DNA of 41,721 nt from a bacterium (GTDB lineage: Bacteria; Desulfobacterota; Anaeroferrophillalia; Anaeroferrophillales; Tharpellaceae). The stretch covers positions 1 through 41,721 of the forward strand of contig JAOZQE010000005.1 in the NCBI GenBank assembly GCA_029932385.1. Reading direction: 5' to 3'. Both the position numbers and the translations under genes were made by a program. This document shows positions 1 to 8,191 of this stretch, one piece after another. The number at the start of each line of letters is the position of its first letter. Position 1 is the first letter of the stretch. Under the pieces are notes generated by a model that saw nothing but the letters and a program-made list of their open reading frames with translations, was not told the DNA's origin and ran no database searches.

Positions 1-1
1 A

Positions 2-1351
2 AAGGGCGTCGACCTGACCCTCTTCGGGAGCAACAGATTCATCCCGACCTACTGTTACAACATGAATGACTTTGACAGCGACAAGGAAGACTTTGTAACC
101 CTGGATGAAGGCGGCTGGGGCGCGGGTTTCTTCGTCCGCAATGAACTCCGTCTCGGATTCTCCGGTAAAGGTGAGAACTTCGGTTTCCGCGTTATTCTTG
201 AGAATGACATCCACTACAGCAAAAACAACGGTGACCGTAATACCTACGGTACCTGGGGTAACACGAGTACTGACTTTGGCGCAGAGTTCGGCGTTGAACG
301 TTCAAAATTCTGGTATGACTTCGGTCCGATTCGTCTGACTACAGGTTGGGACGTAACCTGGGCTGATATCAAAACTGGTGGTCTCCTCTATGGTGATGAC
401 CATCCTTTCATTATGCTCTCCGGTAAAGTTGACAAAGTCATGGATTGGCAGGTCAACATGCTCATCATCGAAGATGCAGACGATCTTAACGGTAACTTCA
501 CCGGCAAATATCGTGATTCAGATTGGTATGCCTACATCGGCAAAATGAATTTCAAAGTTGCCGGCCTCACCCTCAGCCCGTTTGTATGTTTCAGTGACAT
601 GCGTAAAGGCTCCCAGGGTATCGGCAACTCCCAGGCTTATTATGGCGGTTTTGAAGCTTACGGCAAACTCGGCATCTTTCAGCCGAGTTTTGAAGCGGTC
701 TACGTTGGTGGTACGATCAACGATGCCTATAAGAACGGTAGCACTGATCAGGACGACTATGATATCAGCTCCTATGCTGCATATGCTTCTTTGAAGATTG
801 CTCTGATGCCTCAATTCCAGCCTTATATTGGTGGTTTCTACGTCGCTGGTGATGATGATAATACTGACAATGATGCTGAAGGTTTCGTTGGTATTACCAA
901 TATTACCCGTTATACCCCGACTTTCGGGATGGAAGGCGCTTACATGTATGAGCACATCTTTGGTCTTGGTTCACCGCTTTACGCTCTGACTCCTGAGCGT
1001 ATGGGTGGAACCGCTGCTCGTTACGGCGGTATCAGCGGAGCCGGTACTGGTGACAACCCCGGCCTCATCCATGTTGGTATGGGCGCCACCGGTAAAATCA
1101 GTGATATCTCCTACAAGGTTCAGACCTGCTACCTGTGGTTTGCCGAAGATCCTTATGCTGGCACCGCAAGAGAAGTTAGCGACGATGAGATTGGCCTGAC
1201 TATTGATGCCCAGGCTAAATATGCTCTCTCCCCGAATTTCTCGATCACCGGTACCATCAGTGGACTGCTCCCTGGTGACGGCGTTGAAGAGTTGATGGGC
1301 GAAGATGACATGGCTTGGATTACCCGTTGCGAATTCGTTTGGAAATGGTAA
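2..1351 (+). CDS. Outer-membrane beta-barrel porin-like protein (5' truncated)
   Basis: The reading frame is open from the window edge, so the N-terminus and signal peptide lie outside; 449 residues are visible. The first ATG inside the window (62) is internal, because the same frame runs in from upstream. The protein is rich in Gly, Tyr, Phe, Asp and Asn with alternating hydrophobic/polar strands and acidic loops (for example G-D-D-D-N-T-D-N-D). It ends in W-K-W, the terminal aromatic typical of outer-membrane barrels recognised by BamA. There are no haem motifs. It resembles the large porin-like proteins of deltaproteobacteria with unknown substrate. A terminator follows at once, so it is the last gene of its transcript. 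The barrel class is fairly sure; the transported solute cannot be told. Confidence 0.75.
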   Translation, partial: KGVDLTLFGSNRFIPTYCYNMNDFDSDKEDFVTLDEGGWGAGFFVRNELRLGFSGKGENFGFRVILENDIHYSKNNGDRNTYGTWGNTSTDFGAEFGVERSKFWYDFGPIRLTTGWDVTWADIKTGGLLYGDDHPFIMLSGKVDKVMDWQVNMLIIEDADDLNGNFTGKYRDSDWYAYIGKMNFKVAGLTLSPFVCFSDMRKGSQGIGNSQAYYGGFEAYGKLGIFQPSFEAVYVGGTINDAYKNGSTDQDDYDISSYAAYASLKIALMPQFQPYIGGFYVAGDDDNTDNDAEGFVGITNITRYTPTFGMEGAYMYEHIFGLGSPLYALTPERMGGTAARYGGISGAGTGDNPGLIHVGMGATGKISDISYKVQTCYLWFAEDPYAGTAREVSDDEIGLTIDAQAKYALSPNFSITGTISGLLPGDGVEELMGEDDMAWITRCEFVWKW

Positions 1352-1390
1352 TCAGCTTGTTAAGAACTTAAAGTTCTGAAGAATAATTAA

Positions 1391-1420
1391 AGGCCCGGCC
1401 AATTGGTCGGGCCTTTTTTG
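1391..1420 (+). terminator. Rho-independent terminator after the porin gene
   Basis: A 10-bp stem (1391-1400 with 1405-1414, one G-U pair) closes an AATT loop and is followed by a run of T. It sits 40 nt after the porin stop. Confidence 0.9.
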
Positions 1421-1449
1421 TTGACACACTACCCGTAATGTATTACATT
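1421..1449 (+). promoter_or_regulatory. Promoter of the RHH/PIN toxin-antitoxin pair
   Basis: TTGACA (1421-1426), a 17-bp spacer and TACATT (1444-1449) form a good sigma-70-type promoter. The -35 directly abuts the T-run of the porin terminator. The first base of the antitoxin ATG is 22 nt after the -10. Confidence 0.7.
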
Positions 1450-1450
1450 A
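1436..1450. promoter_or_regulatory. Palindromic operator over the -10 box
   Basis: TAATGTA-T-TACATTA is a perfect 7-1-7 inverted repeat that covers the -10 element. RHH antitoxins usually repress their own operon by binding short palindromes, so this is the likely autoregulatory site (inference). Confidence 0.55.
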
Positions 1451-1470
1451 TGCAATACGGAGGTGCAGAG

Positions 1471-1713
1471 ATGCTCACATTAAGACTTGATCCCACACTT
1501 GAACAAAATATAAATATAACTGCCAAAAGTCTCGGGTTATCCAAATCAGAATTAATCCGCAAAAGTATTCTCAGTTACCTTGAAAAGGTTGAACCCGTAA
1601 ATGCATGGGAAACCGGCAATGATCTGTTTGGAAAACATTCAAGTGGCCTCGGCAATCTATCAGCAGATCGAAAAAAATTAATCAAAACTAAAATTCAGGC
1701 AAAGAACCAATGA
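1471..1713 (+). CDS. Ribbon-helix-helix antitoxin (VapB/CopG-like)
   Basis: This 80-residue protein begins M-L-T-L-R-L-D-P, followed by a helix and S-L-G-L-S-K-S-E-L-I-R-K-S. That is the beta-strand plus two-helix layout of the Arc/MetJ/CopG DNA-binding fold. The start at 1471 is preferred over an in-frame ATG at 1438 because GGAGGT (1459-1464) lies 6 nt before it and 1438 falls inside the promoter. The C-terminal half, rich in Lys and Asn, would be the toxin-binding tail. Its stop overlaps the PIN gene start by four bases (ATGA), implying coupled translation. Expected role: neutralise the PIN RNase and repress the operon. The pair is more AT-rich than its neighbours, which suggests acquisition by transfer. 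Confidence 0.8.
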   Translation: MLTLRLDPTLEQNINITAKSLGLSKSELIRKSILSYLEKVEPVNAWETGNDLFGKHSSGLGNLSADRKKLIKTKIQAKNQ

Positions 1714-2135
1714 AAAAGATTCTCATTGATTCCGGCCCGTTAATAGCGTTGTTTGATGCTTCAGACAGATACCACCAAAAATCAATTGAGTTTATCAAAA
1801 ATAACAAATATCCTTTGCTTACAACTATCGCCTCGATAACCGAAACCCTGCATTTGTTGGATTTCAACCGGCAAGCACAAATCGACTTTTTGGAATGGAT
1901 AGATCGTGGAGCAATCGAAATTCACAATATTGAAATTAATGCCTTTCGCAGAATTAAGGAGTTAACCGAAAAATACCACGACCTGCCAATGGACTTTGCC
2001 GATTCGTGCCTGGTTTATTTAGCTGAGCAACTGAAACTTAATACGATTGCTACAATTGACCGGGACTTCACTGTTTACCGTATAGACGGGAGAAAAAAAT
2101 TCCATGTTGTTCTCTCTTTAACGGAAAAGCTATAA
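1710..2135 (+). CDS. PIN-domain RNase toxin (VapC-like)
   Basis: This is a 141-residue single-domain PIN protein. The expected acidic metal ligands are visible: D7 in I-D-S-G-P, E45 in T-E-T-L, D95/D98 in M-D-F-A-D-S and D117/D119 in T-I-D-R-D-F. PIN toxins of this type are Mg-dependent endoribonucleases that cut tRNA or rRNA. The ATGA overlap with the RHH gene and the shared promoter make it the toxin half of a type II pair. The length is normal for the family and nothing looks damaged. The RNA target cannot be predicted from the sequence. Confidence 0.82.
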   Translation: MKKILIDSGPLIALFDASDRYHQKSIEFIKNNKYPLLTTIASITETLHLLDFNRQAQIDFLEWIDRGAIEIHNIEINAFRRIKELTEKYHDLPMDFADSCLVYLAEQLKLNTIATIDRDFTVYRIDGRKKFHVVLSLTEKL

Positions 2136-2139
2136 ACCC

Positions 2140-2168
2140 TTGACAAGTAATACTCTTACCGGTAATAC
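2140..2168 (+). promoter_or_regulatory. Possible promoter upstream of the exported FG-GAP-like gene
   Basis: TTGACA (2140-2145), a 17-bp spacer and a weak -10, TAATAC (2163-2168). A GTAATAC direct repeat (2147-2153 and 2162-2168) lies within it. The rest of the 115-bp gap up to 2250 is AT-rich and shows nothing else. Confidence 0.35.
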
Positions 2169-2250
2169 GCTCTAACAATCCAATAAACTATACATAAGAT
2201 CTAAATCAAATTTACTCACCTTAAACCATCAAATTCAATAAATACTATAT

Positions 2251-4041
2251 ATGACTAAATTTAAGCATCCTTTAATCGCGGTTATAATTTTACTCATTGC
2301 CTCCTTTTCACTAGCCGGCACTAAACTTCGTGCTGCGACTGACCCCTGGCAACCCCTGACCCAGACTATACAGAGCCATCTCAATCCCGGCAATCAGGCA
2401 GTGGGCAGGATCTCCCTGGTTCAGGGGACAACTGCGATCATTGCTTTGCATAACCCGCAGGTCAATATCGGCATGACCCTGGCGGTCAAAGGCAACAGCC
2501 TGCCCGGAGTCGCCCTGCCGCTACAGAATAACATTGCCCAAATTAAAATAACCCAGATTAATGGCAATCAGGGCCGCGGCATAATTCTGCCCGGCTCGGA
2601 GAAGATTCCCGCTGGCGCCCCGCTTTTTCCTCTGGCTCATAACCGGGTCTATCTCTACTCAAACTTAACCTCCCCCCGGAGCCTGCAACCGTATCAGGAT
2701 TTAACCCGGGCCCTGCAAGCGAATCGCATTCCTTTTGCAATCAAGACCTGGGAGCAGATCGCCGCCGGGGATACCCCGGGAATTCGCCCTCTGATTATCG
2801 CTTTTGAAGCTACCAACAACCTGATCTCCTGCCGCCTGACCGACCGCGAGCAAAGTCTCTTCTGGCAGAACAGTTTCAACTTGAATTTTGCCCCGCGGGT
2901 TACCCGCCGGGCCGGTGCCAGCTGGTCCCAACCTGCATATTTTGCAGCTTCATCAGCAAATTCAAACCGTAAAAACAGATCATTCACCAAAGCCTCAGGC
3001 CCGGCTCCGGGAAGTACGGCGGCCGGCAAAATTAAACTTAAAACCCCATATAAACGCCTTGTTTTCGCTGAATGTGATCAGAAACCGGGCCAGGAATTAG
3101 TCCTGCTCAATGATAAATGGCTTGAGGCTTATCACCTTAAAAACCTTAAACTTGTACCGGTTGGCCGCTATCGGTTGCCGCATAATGATATTATCCCGCT
3201 TAATCTACATGCCGGAGATTTCAACCATAACGGCCGCGATGAACTTTACCTGACGCTCGGCCGACCGGTCCTGGATATGGATAGAAATGACACCATTTTA
3301 ACCTCAATGATTGTTGAATTTACCGGCAAAATCCCCAAGCTTCTGGGTAAAGAGTACCCCTACTACTTTCGCGTCATAGAACAGCGCGACGGAAATAAAG
3401 TCCTGATGACCCAGGAGATGGATGAATATGATCAATATCTAGACCCAATCCGCTGGGGTGGATTTTATAACGGAAAGTTTGTCGTCAAAAAAGAGTATAA
3501 ACAGAGTCGCGATGTCTTCTCTCTCTACAACTTCAATTTCAGTCCCTTCGATAAAAATCATATCCTGGTCATCGATGAAGCCGGCAATGTTGCCGGATTT
3601 AATGCCCGGAATTCAGAACATTTAATTACCGCCGACAGTCAGTATGGAGTTTTTGACGAAACACCTTATATGCAAAAGCTTGAAGAAGAGATATATGAAG
3701 GTGGTTTTACGATTAAAACAACTGCTGTAACCCGGAATACGGCCCGCCGTTTTGTCAAACGCAAAAGTTACGGCAACCAGATCTTTCTCATCAAAAAACG
3801 CCGCACCATTAACCCCGAACTGCTCGATAAGGGGCTTGAACTGGTCACTGAAGAGGTGGTTAAATACGATCAAATCATCGGCCTGCAGTGGCGTAACGAT
3901 GAAATCCGCGAAACCTGGAGATCACCTAAATTTCCGCGCGATATCGTTGATTTTGCCTTTACCAAAGAGAACGGCAAAGAGATAATGGTCGTTCTGACCC
4001 GTAATAAAGATGGCAAATATGCGCTGGAATTGCTGCATTAA
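2251..4041 (+). CDS. Exported protein with FG-GAP/VCBS-like motif, function unknown
   Basis: A 596-residue protein with a signal peptide: K-F-K-H, a hydrophobic core of about 18 residues and a likely cut near residue 29 (A-A-T). Residues about 45-130 form a small beta-rich domain. Near residue 330 lies G-D-F-N-H-N-G-R-D-E-L, a Ca-binding-like D-x-N-x-N-G-x-D-E motif typical of FG-GAP/VCBS propeller blades; later blades are degenerate. A basic Ser/Ala/Gly-rich linker (about 225-270) separates the two parts. No enzyme signature is seen. The ATG has no Shine-Dalgarno sequence in front of it, so the start is uncertain. Probably periplasmic or surface located; role not recognised. Confidence 0.7.
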   Translation: MTKFKHPLIAVIILLIASFSLAGTKLRAATDPWQPLTQTIQSHLNPGNQAVGRISLVQGTTAIIALHNPQVNIGMTLAVKGNSLPGVALPLQNNIAQIKITQINGNQGRGIILPGSEKIPAGAPLFPLAHNRVYLYSNLTSPRSLQPYQDLTRALQANRIPFAIKTWEQIAAGDTPGIRPLIIAFEATNNLISCRLTDREQSLFWQNSFNLNFAPRVTRRAGASWSQPAYFAASSANSNRKNRSFTKASGPAPGSTAAGKIKLKTPYKRLVFAECDQKPGQELVLLNDKWLEAYHLKNLKLVPVGRYRLPHNDIIPLNLHAGDFNHNGRDELYLTLGRPVLDMDRNDTILTSMIVEFTGKIPKLLGKEYPYYFRVIEQRDGNKVLMTQEMDEYDQYLDPIRWGGFYNGKFVVKKEYKQSRDVFSLYNFNFSPFDKNHILVIDEAGNVAGFNARNSEHLITADSQYGVFDETPYMQKLEEEIYEGGFTIKTTAVTRNTARRFVKRKSYGNQIFLIKKRRTINPELLDKGLELVTEEVVKYDQIIGLQWRNDEIRETWRSPKFPRDIVDFAFTKENGKEIMVVLTRNKDGKYALELLH

Positions 4042-4131
4042 CGCAGGGGAATCCATAAGTAAACGCACCTGCAAAGACACGGGATTGGGGAAAAAGGCAA
4101 TTTTTCAAGGTACCCTAGAGACTTTACCTTC

Positions 4132-4500
4132 ATGAACAATCAAACAGTAAACCGCCCCTGGGGTTCATATCGCTCGCTTTTACAAGCTGATAATCATCAG
4201 GTAAAAAAGCTTGTGGTTGAACCCGGCCAGCGTTTAAGCCTGCAGTCACATGAACGACGCTGTGAACACTGGGTTGTCACTCATGGCCCGGCCCTGGTCA
4301 CCGTGGGTGATAAGGAACAGATATTTAATACCGGCGAACATATATTTATCCCGCTTAAGGCCCGCCACCGCCTCGCCAACCCGGGAGATGATCCGATTAT
4401 AATTATTGAGGTTCAGCTCGGCGATTACCTGGGAGAAGATGATATAATAAGATACGCAGACGATTACCAGCGTGATCTCAAAAAGAGGGACTTAAAATAG
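4132..4500 (+). CDS. Mannose-6-phosphate isomerase, type II cupin domain
   Basis: A 122-residue single cupin. It opens with R-P-W-G-S-Y, the classic N-terminal motif of type II phosphomannose isomerase domains. Candidate metal ligands are Q38, H40 (S-L-Q-S-H), E45 (C-E-H-W) and H79 (K-A-R-H-R-L). In most bacteria this domain is fused to the C-terminus of ManC; here it is a separate protein placed just before the transferase gene. It would convert fructose-6-phosphate to mannose-6-phosphate for GDP-mannose synthesis. The next gene starts 1 nt after its stop. A short inverted repeat, AAGGTA/TACCTT (4107-4130), sits directly before the ATG where a ribosome-binding site would be expected. Confidence 0.82.
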   Translation: MNNQTVNRPWGSYRSLLQADNHQVKKLVVEPGQRLSLQSHERRCEHWVVTHGPALVTVGDKEQIFNTGEHIFIPLKARHRLANPGDDPIIIIEVQLGDYLGEDDIIRYADDYQRDLKKRDLK

Positions 4501-4501
4501 T

Positions 4502-5578
4502 ATGCAAAAGATTTTTGGCGTAATTCTCGCCGGGGGCTCCGGCACCCGCTTCTGGCCTTTGAGCCGGCACAAAAAACCGAAACAGTTAATTCCGTTACTG
4601 ACCGGCCGCACCACCCTTGAAATTACGGTTGAGCGGCTGCTGCCTTATATTCCGGCGGCAAACCTGCTGGTAGTAACCAATCGGGAACAGTACGCTGATG
4701 TGGTCGCTAATTTAAGTCCATATCTGGAGGCGCAGCAGATTATCGCCGAACCTAGAGGACGTAACACCGCGCCGGCGATCGCTCTGGCGGCCCAGATTCT
4801 GATAGATAAAGCAGGTCCAGATGCAATCATGATGGTTTTTCCTGCAGATCACTATATCGGTGACCAGGAACGCTTTCACGCGCACCTTAAGAGGGCGGCG
4901 GAATGTGCTGCGGAAAACTCTCTTGTAACTCTGGGCATTAAACCGAATCGACCCGAAACCGGCTACGGCTATATTCAGGCAGGTGAACCCCTCGCCTCCA
5001 ATTCAGAGACAAACCTGGCGGCCTTTACGGTCAAACGTTTTGTTGAAAAACCCGACTACCGCACGGCCGCGATCTATTTAATGAATGGTGATTATTTCTG
5101 GAACAGCGGGATTTTCATCTGGAAAACCGGGGTTATTCTGGAAGAGATCAATAAAATTACACCTGATCTTGGTAAATCACTGGCATCTTTTGCCCGAAAA
5201 AACGACTCCGAAGAGGCCCAAGCCGCCCTTGAGCAACTCTACGATGAGGTTGAGTCGATCTCAATTGATGTCGGCATTATGGAACAATCACAACGAGTTA
5301 CGGTTGTACCGGCCGATTTTTCGTGGAGTGACCTCGGCAGTTGGGACTCTCTGGACGAGCTCGAACTTTCGCCCTTTTCCGACCAGCCGCCGGTAATCAA
5401 TATCGGAGCCACCGACAATACCATCTACAGTCGCAAACTCACCGCCCTGATTGATGTTGAGAACCTGCTTGTAGTTGAGAGTGATGACTCTCTTTTAATC
5501 TGCCGCAAAGGCAGTACGCAACAGGTCAAAGAGGTCGTTGCCGAACTCGACCGGAAAAACCTGAAACAGTACCTTTAA
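4502..5578 (+). CDS. manC: Mannose-1-phosphate guanylyltransferase (GDP-mannose pyrophosphorylase)
   Basis: A 358-residue nucleotidyltransferase. The N-terminal signature L-A-G-G-S-G-T-R-F-W-P-L-S-R followed by P-K-Q is that of sugar-nucleotide pyrophosphorylases of the ManC class. Further family motifs are V-F-P-A-D-H-Y-I, F-V-E-K-P, W-N-S-G-I-F and D-F-S-W-S-D-L-G-S-W. It makes GDP-mannose from mannose-1-phosphate and GTP. It is the short form lacking the fused isomerase cupin, which is encoded just upstream; the 1-nt spacing suggests coupled translation. No phosphomannomutase is in the window. GDP-mannose would serve lipopolysaccharide or protein glycosylation; a DPM1-like transferase at 38.3-39.1 kb is a candidate user. 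Confidence 0.92.
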   Translation: MQKIFGVILAGGSGTRFWPLSRHKKPKQLIPLLTGRTTLEITVERLLPYIPAANLLVVTNREQYADVVANLSPYLEAQQIIAEPRGRNTAPAIALAAQILIDKAGPDAIMMVFPADHYIGDQERFHAHLKRAAECAAENSLVTLGIKPNRPETGYGYIQAGEPLASNSETNLAAFTVKRFVEKPDYRTAAIYLMNGDYFWNSGIFIWKTGVILEEINKITPDLGKSLASFARKNDSEEAQAALEQLYDEVESISIDVGIMEQSQRVTVVPADFSWSDLGSWDSLDELELSPFSDQPPVINIGATDNTIYSRKLTALIDVENLLVVESDDSLLICRKGSTQQVKEVVAELDRKNLKQYL

Positions 5579-5756
5579 AACCGGCTGAAAGAATCTTGCG
5601 GAAAAATAAATTGAAAAATAATCTAAACTATGCGATAGCTTAAACTGTTTTAGAAAATGCTACTATCATGAAGCTCAGAGGTTTCCGTTGACAGCCTCCG
5701 GGCTTTATTAAAATTCAGGTTTTATTTTTACCTTTATATCTTTAGGAGAAAAGAAG

Positions 5757-6965
5757 ATGAGTCGAAAGATTTTACTGTTAAGCATTGTCATGGCTTTTTT
5801 AATCAGCGGCTGTGGCTGGCATATCCCGTTTTTTGGCAGCGATAAAGTTGAAGAAGACACACCCCTGGTACAAGACGCCGCTCAGGTGGATGAAGATCCG
5901 CAATACAGCGGCCAGCTTCAGGCTCCGGAACCGGATCCGAACCAGTACCAACAGCCGGCAAACCAGGCCCAATACGCTCAGCCGGCTGCGGCTTACGGGC
6001 AGAATCCGGGTACGGCTGCAGGCGGGGCTTTTCAGGCGGGTCAGCCCTATAATCCCAATACCAATTACGCCCTTAATGCCGGCTCCGGCTACGGCGCTCC
6101 TGCCGGTCAGCCGCAGCCTTACTATGGTGCGGGTGGCAACGGTATGCAACCGGCAGCAGCCCCTTACGGAAGCAACTTTAACGGCGGCCTGGGACAGAAC
6201 AATCCTGCTGCGAGCAGCGGCACAGCTTTCGGTACGCCCCAAAATGACAGCCTGGCTTTCAGCGGGATCAAGCGTAAAGTCCTCTATATTATCAGCTACC
6301 CGCAACGCGGCCTGACCCCAACCCCGCAGGATCAATTCAGCCAGAAAATTTATCAGCATCTGGCCCAGTCTCCGGGAATCAACCTGATCCCGAAAGAGGC
6401 GGTTGAGCGTTATAACGACGCCCACAACTCCCTCTCTTCGTCAATTGATGCCCACTCCCGGCTCAGTAAAATGGGACAGGGTCTCGGAGCTCAGGCCATC
6501 ATTCTGGAAAAAATCCAGTTTACTGCTAATTTCAACGATGGCGGAGCCTATGCGCCCCCGACCCAGCAGACTGAGATGCAGCTGATTGACACAGCGACCG
6601 GTTATCCGGTCAAAAGCTACAGCCTGAATCCCAGCACTCCGGGTGCGGCTCAGGTAATTGACGGTTTGGTAAACCATGTTCGGATGATCGACTGGAACGC
6701 TCGGGTCATCAAGGTTGAAAAGAAGCGAATTTTAATCAATGCCGGTCGTTTCAGCGGTCTCCAGGCCGGGCAGAACCTGCGGGTCTATGCCAAAGGCAGT
6801 GAGATAAAAGATCCGAAAAGTAAACTCTCTCTCGGTCAGGCTCAGGGGATTCTCAAGGGAACCGTCAAAGTAATTGACTTTTTCGGTCTCGACGGTGCCA
6901 TCTGCGAACCTCTGGCAGCAGCCGGCAAGTTCAAACAGGGTGACATGGTCAAAGCCGCAGAGTAA
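5757..6965 (+). CDS. Lipoprotein with disordered linker and FlgT/CsgG-like C-terminus
   Basis: A 402-residue lipoprotein with the lipobox L-I-S-G-C (C19). Residues about 45-165 are low complexity, rich in Pro, Gln, Asn, Ala, Gly and Tyr, probably a flexible tether. Residues about 170-290 form a globular domain (K-R-K-V-L-Y-I-I-S-Y-P onward). The last 100 residues contain I-N-A-G-R-F-S-G-L-Q-A-G-Q and I-K-D-P-K-S-K, resembling the C-terminal beta-barrel of FlgT-type proteins. AGGAG lies about 9 nt before the ATG. The next gene, 11 nt downstream, encodes a second lipoprotein with the same C-terminal motif. Likely a membrane-associated assembly protein; exact role unknown. Confidence 0.7.
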   Translation: MSRKILLLSIVMAFLISGCGWHIPFFGSDKVEEDTPLVQDAAQVDEDPQYSGQLQAPEPDPNQYQQPANQAQYAQPAAAYGQNPGTAAGGAFQAGQPYNPNTNYALNAGSGYGAPAGQPQPYYGAGGNGMQPAAAPYGSNFNGGLGQNNPAASSGTAFGTPQNDSLAFSGIKRKVLYIISYPQRGLTPTPQDQFSQKIYQHLAQSPGINLIPKEAVERYNDAHNSLSSSIDAHSRLSKMGQGLGAQAIILEKIQFTANFNDGGAYAPPTQQTEMQLIDTATGYPVKSYSLNPSTPGAAQVIDGLVNHVRMIDWNARVIKVEKKRILINAGRFSGLQAGQNLRVYAKGSEIKDPKSKLSLGQAQGILKGTVKVIDFFGLDGAICEPLAAAGKFKQGDMVKAAE

Positions 6966-6976
6966 ATAGAACCATT

Positions 6977-8146
6977 ATGAATTATAAGGCACAGAGGCAG
7001 CTGACAGGCCTTGCACTTTCACTGATTATTGCAAGCCTGCTGCTCCTGGCAGGCTGTAATATCCCCTTTTTACCACGGCAAGAAATCGACTCATTCCCTA
7101 TGGATAATGAGCTGATTGAAACCATGGAAGTCACAGGAATCCTTTACACCTTGGTTGTCAACCCGCAGGCGGCCGGCGATCCGGACGCGCCCGCAGCAAT
7201 CTGGGTTCCGAGCTCGGCCTATCAGCGCGGCAGCTATGAAGTCTATACGGAGTATCTGCCCAAACCTGAAGAGAACCTTGAAGTTGCGAGGGCCGAACCT
7301 GCGACAGATGAAATCCCGACATCTGCTGCTCCTGGCGAAATCAGCCAGGATGAGATCACTGCCGCAGTTTTAGACCGTGAAGAAGAGCTCAAGGATAACC
7401 TTAAAGTCAACCTTAAGCTTCGGCGGCGGGCGCTGCTCTTTCCTTCCCGTATCTCAATCATCCGGCCCGAGATTGTAACTCTTTTGAGTCTTGAGCTTGA
7501 AGATAAATTACCTCTACGGGTTGATGAAACCCGGGATCCTAAACTCCTGCAACAGGGCCGCCTGCTGCTCAACCGTTCGGAAATTACGCATAAAGCCCAA
7601 AAATGGTTGCAAAATCAAGAAATTCCCACACCGTTTCAGTTTATTATCTTCCTTGACAGCAGTCCCGGCCGTAATTGCCAATTTTATACCTGTACCTGGA
7701 TTGACGCCCAGACCGGTAACCGGGTTGCCACATTCACCTTTCGCGCCAACCTTGAAGGCAAACTTTTAAGACCTCTGGTACCAGAGAATCCGGTACCCTT
7801 ACAAAATCTTATCAATTCAACTTCATGGTGGTGTAAAATCAGAAGCCGGCAAGAGGCTGATAACTATCTGCTGGAGGCCGGTCACCGCAGTGACCTTGAT
7901 TACGGCAGAGAACTTACGGTTTTCCGCAAAGCTGTGCCGATCAAAGATCCCAAAAGCCGCGACCGCCTCGGCTTTCTCTTTCGGGAAGCACTCGGTGTGG
8001 TTAACGTAGTCGACTTTTTTGCCGCAGATTCCAGCCTGGCTCAAGCTCAACTTCCTCTTAACGACAGCTTTAAGAGTGCCTGGGCCGTGGCAATGCCCAC
8101 TGAAGAGAGCGAAAAATCCCCAGCAGCCGTAATTCCGGCTGAGTGA
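6977..8146 (+). CDS. Second lipoprotein, paralogue of the upstream gene at its C-terminus
   Basis: A 389-residue lipoprotein with the lipobox L-L-A-G-C (C27). The mature start, C-N-I-P-F-L-P, echoes C-G-W-H-I-P-F-F-G of the upstream gene. The C-terminal part has I-K-D-P-K-S-R-D-R-L-G and V-V-N-V-V-D-F-F-A, matching I-K-D-P-K-S-K and V-K-V-I-D-F-F-G upstream. The disordered linker is missing; a charged Glu/Lys/Arg-rich stretch (about 95-150) takes its place. The 11-nt gap to the upstream gene indicates one transcript, and the products may form a hetero-oligomer. No enzymatic motif was found. Function not recognised. Confidence 0.68.
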   Translation: MNYKAQRQLTGLALSLIIASLLLLAGCNIPFLPRQEIDSFPMDNELIETMEVTGILYTLVVNPQAAGDPDAPAAIWVPSSAYQRGSYEVYTEYLPKPEENLEVARAEPATDEIPTSAAPGEISQDEITAAVLDREEELKDNLKVNLKLRRRALLFPSRISIIRPEIVTLLSLELEDKLPLRVDETRDPKLLQQGRLLLNRSEITHKAQKWLQNQEIPTPFQFIIFLDSSPGRNCQFYTCTWIDAQTGNRVATFTFRANLEGKLLRPLVPENPVPLQNLINSTSWWCKIRSRQEADNYLLEAGHRSDLDYGRELTVFRKAVPIKDPKSRDRLGFLFREALGVVNVVDFFAADSSLAQAQLPLNDSFKSAWAVAMPTEESEKSPAAVIPAE

Positions 8147-8191
8147 CGCTTACTTACGAGTTTGTTTAATCATTTTCAAAAAGAGGTATGT

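Noticed and set aside
5688-5715. TTGACA upstream of the first lipoprotein
   Set aside because: No acceptable -10 lies 16-18 bp downstream, so it was not called as a promoter.
5799-6425. Minus-strand ORF of 208 residues opposite the first lipoprotein
   Set aside because: It is a shadow of the low-complexity Pro/Gln/Ala-rich region. It has no ribosome-binding site and an implausible Arg/Val/Leu-rich composition.
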